Assembly (NCBI RefSeq): GCF_039555335.1
Contig: NC_092628.1
Coordinates: 76,572,713 to 76,636,712, forward strand
DNA length: 64,000 nt
Direction: 5' to 3'
Source of the DNA: Amphiura filiformis
Lineage: Eukaryota; Echinodermata; Ophiuroidea; Amphilepidida; Amphiuridae
How positions within the stretch are numbered: position 1 is the first letter of the stretch; each line of letters starts with the position of its first letter. The notes beneath the pieces are model-generated. The model searched no databases. It saw only the letters and a list, made by a program, of their open reading frames with translations, and was not told the DNA's origin. This document shows positions 31,701-42,000 of the stretch, piece after piece. The position numbers were made by a program, and so were the translations under genes.

Positions 31701-33111
31701 GCTAACCTTGAAAAATAAGGAGATTGTTTATTTTAAGTTTAAATCAGCACATATTCAAGCCATGGGTATGCTATAATTTTGACCGTACTTACAGTTTATA
31801 CACCTAAGAAACGCAAACCCCAAACGGTACTATAGTACTTATAGCTTTACCCACGAATTCGGCGTTACCCACGAATCCAAGGATTTTCTCGTAAATTATA
31901 TGTTTCTTATGCATCTTAACATTTTGAAAACATGCGAAATAGGTTCCAAAACAGTCCTGTTTAATAGCGTCCTCTTGAAGGTATACTGAAGCTGTATCAT
32001 GAAGTTTTGATTGATTATCCTAAGTTACCATTTTTTGGGTAAATGCAATTGGTTAGAGAATCGGGAATCATTGAAACACAATGGAGGAATAACCGCATGG
32101 TGGTTTCCAACCTTCTGTAATATTTTCTGTTTTGCCGCTTACCAATACATACCTTCAAATATGTGTTACCCACGAACATTTTGGTTACCCACGAATCCCT
32201 ACTTAAATTATAGTTAACAATGTATTGATAGTGTTTTAGTTCATAGGAACTGTCAAACACGAGTTAATAGAATATTAATGCATGAAAATATGGAATGATT
32301 TTACTAAAATAATAATATAAAATTGTTTGCTCTGTCTATTTGAATTTGGCAACTTCATTATTCTCAAAATTTTTATACCCAAAATGCCATAATGATCCAT
32401 TCTAAATATTCCATGTAGTCTGTATTTTGATTAAAATTCATTTTAGTGCCATTGCAGCCTGAATTATTGACATACGGAAAAGTATTTTTATTTTTATTTA
32501 AAAAAATTAATAGGAATTGCTATTTTCCAGACGCTGTTACCCACGAATCCATCCGAGATATTCATCCTGCGACGAGATACAAAATCTAACTTTATATTTA
32601 TATGAAGCATTTATTCTAATCTTTCGAAATAATACAGTAATTTTCAATGACAGCCACTTTGGAAAGAGTTCGAAGAATTGACACAATCTTAACTGTACAC
32701 CTGGTTCTTTCTTAAAATTTGTAATAACCAAAATATTTCTTTGTAGATATATGTAATAAAATTCTTTTTTACGTTCAAAGTCTTCACCGATTTCTAGTGT
32801 ATATGAGTCACACATAAAATATTGAAAGATATTAAAGAAAGTGAAATTTTATGGCGTACAACAGGTGAACAATGCTTGAATTCGTGGGTAACATGCATAT
32901 GCGCATTTAACACTTTATTTGGTCTAGCAAGAAAAGTTATTTTTCAATCCGATGGCACTTCCACCTGATGGTTCACTAGACATGATCGTCTCATTTGATA
33001 AGTCTAGAATTGAAAAGGAAAACATTTTCAAAATGGCCCCCAGAGAGAATTTTGGCCCGCTTTGGCTGGAATTGACCATATACACTCATAATAACCCGGA
33101 GCTCTGGCTCT

Positions 33112-33145
<34 letters not shown>

Positions 33146-36059
33146 AATCATTAAGGGCTGGGGTATGAACGTTTGGACAGTATTTATTTTGGGACATTAG
33201 AGCACATCAGACATATCGAATTGCATTCTGAATATGAAGAATGTCATTCTGATATCAAATAATTTTGATTTTTTGAAATTCGCAATTTAATACACATTTT
33301 ATGGCAAATCATTAAAAATTGATATTTTTGATATTTAACAGTACTTGAAGCAAACTTTATAAATCTGATGATTTATACTTAAAGTGTATGTAGGTGGGAT
33401 GAAAAGTCGACGATCAATTGACAATTTTGACCTTTCGTATTGAAGATATGGATTTTTTTCCCAAAACACCACAAAAAAAATTAGGTCTTTTTGGGAAAAA
33501 ATCCATATTTTCAATATGAAAGGTCAAAATTTTCAATTGACCGTCGGCTTTTCCTCCCTGCTAAATACACTTTAAGAATATATCATTAGATTTATATAAT
33601 TTACTTCGAGGACTGTTATATATCAAAATTTGAAAAATATCAAATTTTTATAATTTGTCATAAAATTTGTATTATATTGTGATTTTAAAAAATGAAAATT
33701 ATTTGATATCAGAAAGACATGCTTCGTATTCAGAATGCAATTGATAGGTCTGAGGTGCTCTCATGTCCCACAAAAATACTGTCGAAACGCGATAAACGCT
33801 CATTTTGGATCCCTTAAGTACAACAAAACTGCTCGGGTAGGCCTATATAGGATTTTTCTCCAATATTTTCAAGACTGTACAAACAGAACAACGTGCCTCT
33901 GATCCTGTCCTGTCTTTATGCTGTATATGCCCGGTTGTAAGTTAGTCAAGACGAAAACCGGGGACAAAAGTCTTAGTTTCTTACACGTTTTTCTTATCCT
34001 TTACAGGAACATGGTACCACCAAATATAGTTGCTGCCTGTTTTGAATCGGTAAGTACAGGGTGTCCCGAAAGTTCCTATACCATTTTAAGGTGCTATATC
34101 TCTTGTACAAACTATTATAAAGGTTTTATGTACAATAATTTTTGCAAAGGGGAAAGTTGTACAATAATTGTTTTGACTCCTAACTTGACCGGTGCATGTG
34201 TAAAAATTAATATTAAGAAGCATTTCATCGTATAAAAATTAAGAAAAGCATGGGCCTACATCTATAATAAATTACGGAGTTGGACAACTTTTTGTGATAA
34301 AAAAATAGGGTGGTGGCAATGCGTTTGCAAATTGGTTTGCGCCCCACTTACGCGATATTTCAATACATTTCATGTTGGTTTGCGCGCCACTTACGCGATA
34401 TTTCATTATTTCAATACATTTCATGTTTTCACCTTCACATGTTTTTTTTTTTTCAATTCCGACTGCCAAAATGTCCAACTCAGTACTTTAATTCGAATAC
34501 AACCAGCAGAAATAAATCGATTGTGGCATGTAGAATCATGAATCCACGGCTATATTCACGCGTTGAACATTTAGAAAAATTGACAGTCAGAAGTGAAAAT
34601 GGTGCAATCAAAACGGATATTCTGTCAAAATTATAATAAATTTCATTAGCGAACTTTATTACTTTGAAAAGCTAAAGAGTTTACCCCCAACGGGCCAAGC
34701 TCAGGCCTGTCAAAATCGAAAATTCATCGCTAGAATAGACAATATTTCACGCCTAAGCTTAACACCTGGATTTCAAAATATGTGGGGGGCGGGGGCTATT
34801 ATCAAGTATTATGTTTATCTTCTGATATTTACTGAAAAATTAAATGATTGCTTTAATAATTAGGCCGATGAAATTTATGTAGTTCACAATATTGCTCATT
34901 TTAACTCCGAATTCTAGTGCCTAATGACCGAGTGAGACTTGCATAACCATGATAACAAATAGCCATTGAGTACTAGCCGGCGTTAATTCTGAGTAAACTT
35001 GATGAATAATACTGTTTGTGATAATATTATTACATTCAAATAAAAAACTGTACGAAATTGGCACCATTATTAAACATTCTCGTTTTATGTTGGGTTACTG
35101 CTCTTATCAAAAGTGCAAAATTTCGTAAATTGGCAGGGAAGGGCAGCTGTTCATTGCATTAACAATGGATCATTAAAGGGAAAAACACATCATAGTGACT
35201 GACTGAGAAAAATGAAATCATTCATGCATTTATTTGGATAGATTACAGATGATAATTGCCTTTTCTGGACTCTTTGAATGCCTCGTCACCGAATGGGGAC
35301 ATTTTCTCCCACTTTTGGAAAATGTAAAAGAAATCAACATCACCAGCAAACATTCCTGAGTTGAATATCTAAAAAGTTGATATCCTTGGTTAAAAATGGG
35401 CATTTTGTCTACAAATGGAAGACTCAATATGCGACCGTACACGTCGAATGAGCCGTAAATCCTCCCCGGTCAATTTTGTTTTATTTCGTGTTTAGAAAAT
35501 ATACATCATAAGCTTTAAAATGGTATATTATTTGACTTCAAACGATATCCAGAAGCGGGTTATGGTTTGTTGAACTTTGCTCCTTCAACAAAATGGTAGC
35601 TTTTTTTCGTTTCTATTGTGTCTCTTTTTCCACATTGCTGGCAATAAATATCAAACGGTCATATTTGGCGGTCATTTCAAATCATCCCCAAGTCAACGAG
35701 GTTCAAGAAAGTTCTCTCATTGTTAATTGTTGGTTATACATACAATGCCTGGCAACCCACCACTTGAACAGGATTTAGCCAAAGCAAACAAAGACCAGAG
35801 CTATTAAAAATTCTATAGCCATCTAAGGTAGAAGGATACTATCCTCTTCAACAATAGGATTATTGATTGGTGTTTGACTATCAACATGAGATAGATGTCG
35901 CGCCAGCTAGAAATACCGATGAATACGACCTTCATGCACATTTTACACTGTAACCCAGAATACAATTTATGGAATTTACGGCTCATTCGTGCATATTTAG
36001 TGCACAAATTACGAATTCACACACACATTGAGGTGACGTGAATTACAAATAAAATAAAA

Positions 36060-36090
<31 letters not shown>

Positions 36091-39000
36091 ATGTCGGTGA
36101 TATAACGTGCGCTAAACTTAAATGTACCAGCCCACTTCAACAATTATTATAAAGTATTCCACAATTTTTCACATATCTTATTTGTTTATTTCCAAAATAA
36201 AGTATAAAACTCGCCAGGTACCGGATGAAATCGAACCAGGCATGGTTACAGAGTTGATGTCAAACATCACGGGCGCTACCGTAACCATGGTGATGACTAC
36301 AGAGGATGGAATCACATCTTTGGTAAATGAATCAGTGATGACTACTAAGATGCCGATGATGCGGTATAAGTCTGAGGGCGGCTTTGAAGACAAGACCAAT
36401 GTGCTTGGATTGGTGGTGTTTTCCTGTTTCTTTGGGGCTATTATTGGACGTATGGGGCGACAGGGAGAGCCACTAAAAATCTTCTTCGATACCTTTATGG
36501 AGGCTATTATGCGTCTTGTATCTCTTATTATATGGTAAATGCACATCCTTGCTTCTTTAGTGATAACGCTGCTATTGTATTAAACATCTACCAAAAAGTA
36601 ATTACCTCCTTTGTTATGAGATATTACTGAAATTAGCAAAAGGAAAGCCAGTTTTGTTTTGCAAATTTTGATATCTCTTTGTCTTAATGGTCCAAAATTT
36701 GTTGCCATGGTGACCCTTTGAATGAAAAGGTCCACAATTCAAAAGTTGTCTCTAAACCCATTAAAATATTGCTTTTGTTGCTATAGTTCTTGGTCGTCGC
36801 TGGTCACCGCGGGTCATCCTTGATCTGTCATGTATATAATGTAATAGTACACTGACTTGAGCATAGCTTTTTGATTCCACTTTTAAAAATGCATCGTTTT
36901 CATTCATCGAGTCACCATGGCTACAAATTTTGAGCTATCCAGACATATGAGGTATCAAAATTTGCAGAATTAAACTGGGTTTGTTTTTGCTCTTTCAGTT
37001 TTTAAATTTGATGCACAAATTTTGAGATTTATCTCGTTATAAAGGGGGTAATTACTTTTTGGTAGGCGTTTATTTACTGTTATAAAAGCAGAAAGACACA
37101 TCATGTGTGTCAGATCACTGCTGCTTTTAAATTTCTAGTAAAACCTCATGTCAATGGGTTTCCACTATTTTTGAATGTATTGCCCTGCACTATAAGCAGG
37201 ATGCACTTATCACATGTGTATGTGCGCAATCATAGATTGACTACGATACTGCGCTTTTTAAAGACACTAATCTTACAGGTGCGGGTGATCAGCATGAGGT
37301 GAAAATTCTAGTGCAGTGAAACTCATTGCTATGGTAATTAATCCTGTTATATCACTACTTCTGATAAATGATGTCCTTAAAAACATGTAACACGTCATCG
37401 GTTATTGACAATTAAACACATTTGTTTCGCGTAACAGTTTTTGCTTATAAATAAACGTACAATTCGCGTCTTACCTTCAGCGCTACGGATAAGCCATGTA
37501 AACATACATATTCATCACTAAACGGGATTTTCAGTAATTCCGCGAGAATATGAACAAATGGTGGGAAAAATTGATGGTGCGCTTCAATTGTTGGAAATAA
37601 TGTGAAAGCTTCTTTGATCTCGAGTCGTAATATACAGCTCTATATTTAAAGAGTTATTACTGCTTAATGTAAAATGTCTTATTTTGTCTTTAATACACGA
37701 CTTTTGGCTTAACCACCAGCAGGCTATGTTAATACATCTATGCTACTAACATGACTAAGGTTACAAAAACTGAATTTGGATGATTTTTACGACTTTCCGA
37801 ATGATCTGAGCAAATCGCTGAATGAGTCCGGCATTTAAGTTAACTGCTTTGTACCCGGTATTTGCTGGAAACTGCATATGTGTTTGCCGTTTGACTGCCA
37901 TATACGATAATAATAAAAATATTGTTTTTGACCTTTCAGGACTTCACCAGTTGGTATCTTCTTCTTGATAATGGGAAAAATTTTAGAGATGGATGACTGG
38001 CAAAAGACATTTCAGCAAATCGGCTTGTATTCTGCCACTGTGATGACTGGATTGGCTATTCATGCCTTTATTGTACTGCCTTTGATTCTCTTCATTTTCG
38101 CTCGCAAGAACCCTGTAAGGTATCTTTTTGGCGTGGCACCGGCACTTATGACTGCCTTTGCAACTGCTTCCAGGTACTACACACTTATCTTTCTTAGACT
38201 TTTTTTTTTATACAAAGAGTCAGTTGATACACCTTTTTTTTCAATGTGGCAATAGCCAATCTCGTAAGCGAAACAGACGGTACGCCGGCAACACTGAACT
38301 ACAATCACAGAGGCTACTACAGACCATATATCAACAGTCAAAGTCTCCGTGCATTGTATGCTGTGAAAATGAATTCTCGCATATTCATGAGGGCCGATTG
38401 TTCGATCGTGCCTTGTCTAACAATCACGCCAATCGGGAGATGCTGAGACTTTGACTGGCAATGACTGCTTGTGGTTGTACGCGGTCTGTTATCTGTTATT
38501 AGTAGTGCTCGGTGTATCTGTTTCGTCCTTGACCACACCGCATGCATCACGCATAATGAACAGTTTCTAAAAGAGTTTTTGAAATAAAATAAATAAAATA
38601 ACGCTAAGGAAGCCTGATTACCTTTTAGAATTAAGCGAGTGAGAGGGTTTCCAATGAAATGTTTTTGTGTGTAAGAACTGAAGCATCCGATGTGCAAAAG
38701 AATAGTATGAATATTACTACTCCATCACACGACCATCCCTATCACGCGTAACCGGGAGCAAAATATAGCTTCTTTTGCTCCCAGAATAACTTTCCTTGGA
38801 ACAAATTTCGAGCGAAGCTAAAACGTACTGAAGACAGCCTTCCCGACCCCATTTTTCAACATTTCTTTCTGAGTTGGCCCTTTCAATTGTTGCTTTATTT
38901 TTACTTGTCCAATTTACAATTTACTGCTCGTATAAAAATATAGATTTTTTTACCATTGCAGCGCTTCTCTACTTGTTTGCTTCTCCTTTCTATCTCTTTG

Positions 39001-42000
39001 CTCCCCTGCCCCCTGGCAGATACGTCACTGATGCGTTCCTTTACCATGTTTACACCACCCCTTGTTGGCGGTACTGACATATTTTGCATTTGTTTTGGGT
39101 GGGTTTTTTTTATGAGTATTCTGCTAAGATCGGAATCTCGTGTCTTGTTTATTTTGAATACTTTTTCAGTACCCTTCCTTTTCTGTCGTTCCAGCTCAGC
39201 AACTTTACCAATCACATTACAATGTCTTGAAGAAAATCTCAATATCGACCGTAGAGTTACGCGTTTTGTTTTACCAATAGGTGCTACGGTAAATATGGAC
39301 GGCACAGCTTTGTACGAGGCTGTGGCAGCCATTTTCATCGCGCAGGTTAACGGCCTTAATATGGATGCAAAAGACATTGTAACCATAAGGTAATTAAAAT
39401 ATCCATGGTATTAAGTTTTACCTATCACCTTATTACAACTATATCATTAAAATGATGTAGGGATAATAATAACACCAACTTAAAATAATAAAAATAGATA
39501 GTTGTAAAGCGTTCCAAAACGTATAATGTACCAAACGGAACACTATTTGTGAATAGAAAACTCGTCTGACCCATCGGTAAAAGAGAACTTTCCATAAAAA
39601 TGTGAAGTGGAAGGCAAAGTTCGGAGGGTCCGTGTTGTGGTTTGATAAAATAATGGTATCGTCTTCATTGCCAGTCGTTATCCACGGACCCGAGGGAGGG
39701 TCCGCAATGATTTTCGCTGGATGTTTTAGAGAACACTGATCAAGATTTTGTCATGAAAACTAAGTTATGTGATCATCTATTAACCAAAATATGTACATGT
39801 GGGTTGATTTACAGCATTACAGCAACATTAGCAAGTATTGGGGCTGCTGGAGTTCCACAAGCAGGATTGGTTACCATGGTAATAGTGTTGAATGCTGTTG
39901 GCTTACCTATTGATGATATTACATTGATTATAGTCATTGATTGGTTTCTGTAAGTATACTCATATTTTACAATGTCGAAGTAATAATCAGAAGTAATAAC
40001 TACCATAGCAATAGGTAAAGACAATTTTTGAATATACCGCGCGCACTAGTACGTTCACGCGGTACCTTTGCATTGAACCATATCATGCTAATCACTCGCA
40101 CCTGTATGATTAGTATCTTTGAAAAGCACCCGTATTGTATTCAATCTATGATTGCAGACATACACAGGTGATGAGTGCAACCTGCTTGTAGTTCAGCGCG
40201 ATATATTCAAAATTGTTTTCACTTATTGCTGTGGTAGATTTATTACGTCACTTCGCCAGCGTATTAGAAGGTAATGAAGCAGAAAGTTCAAATTGGCAAT
40301 CTTATCGCAACACAAACGCTTATTTTTTTTCTTTTCCTGTTAAGTTGGTATTACACCCTTTGATAAATTTGTGACCATTTTTGCATTTTTCTCAAAAAGT
40401 AATAACACACTGGTAGCAAAAGTTATGTATATTATAGGGGTAAGGAATCCAGTTACTACACTGGAATTTCAGTGACTCAAGACAAGCGGAATGTTATTTA
40501 TGATAAGAAAAGAGGTACCGCTAGCATGTACCTCATTTCTTAACATATATAATGAACCACTTGTCTTGAATCACTGAAATTTCAGTGAAGTAATTGGATT
40601 CCTTGCCCCTACAATATACATAACTTTTGTTACCAGTGTGTAGTTATTTTTTGAGAAAAATGCAAAATTAGTCACAACATCTATCAGAGGGTGTAATACC
40701 ACCTTAACATAATCTAAAAAGTATTTAGTGTGTGTCGCCGGTCACTGGTCTTTGTTAGTTGATTGCAAAGGTGGCACCGAAACACTGTACAGGTGTATCA
40801 ACCAGGAAATGCTATAAAGAAAAACTAAAATAAAATTACTTCAATATTATGCAGATTGTTCTCTAATATTATATTTCTGTAGTTCTTCTATTGTTACATT
40901 TGGATTTTTTTTCATTATTTCCTCTTATTTCAAAAGGGATTAAACAGGGAACTCCCGTTGATCTAACCGGCTCATGATGCAGTCATGTCTACAGTAGAAT
41001 TCATCTCGACCTTTGCAGGACTTAACCCCATTAAAAGCTATTAAACCAAGATAACACTCATTGAAACAGCTCAACTGATTAAATCGGATCTTCTCTGGTT
41101 GTGCACAAGTGACTGTTTTCATGTGCGATATCGCAATAAAGCTGGTATTCATAGCTTCAGTTGGGTAACCGATTATAAAGGAAACGAAAGGAAACAATGT
41201 TATGTGTGGCTTTGTTCACGAAATCAGACAATGGCGTACTTTTTGTAAACCAGCATTCTTGAAAATGAGCAACATAATGATTTTTGACTTAACACGGTTT
41301 GGAAATAATTTCTTCATATTTTTGGTGTTATCTGTCGTTTACATGTCCTTCCTAAAACACAAAAGTACGACCCTCTCCAAACACCTAAATTAGCTAAAAA
41401 TTTAGGACATGTTACAAAACTATATTGTCTAGAATTTTAGAAGAGTACTTTTAATATTGGCCGGTTATTTTTCACACAGCGACGTTAACTAGGCAATGTA
41501 CTATTACCTATAACATTAACTAAAACACCAAAGTACGAATATTTCCAAACATCTAAATTAGCTAAAAATTTAGGACATGTTAAAAAACTATATTTTCTAG
41601 AACTTTAGAAGAGTACTTTTAATATTGGCCGGTTATTTTTCACACAGCGACGTTAACTAGTCATATCCCCATACTGTTAACGTAGGGCTATTTGTAAAGG
41701 TCACGCGTCAATGGGAAAGAGCACTGTGTATTGTGTATAGGAAAACGGACAGTAACTGCAGTATGTAATGGAGAAAGCTTCAAGTGCGTTTACTGCAAAC
41801 CCCTGGCACGTTAGACCTGGTCTAGCCATGGAGGTTAGAATTAGGGAGGAATCGATTTTACTGTTTTCTTGTCCTTCTTTACTCTTAGCCCATTCTAGGG
41901 GTTACACTGCAGCCATCTAATATAGCTTAATATTAAGTCACATGTCTTTGCCCTTAACAGGATTTAAAATAATACAGAATAAGGAATTCATATGCTTAAA

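Noticed and set aside
34310-34636. Two overlapping ~70-108-codon frames
   Set aside because: They run through a 45-bp tandem repeat inside transporter intron 2 and have no recognisable motif.
38901-39386. 161-codon minus-strand frame
   Set aside because: It is the reverse of transporter exon 5 and its flanking intron; the plus strand carries the recognised TM7/HP1 sequence.
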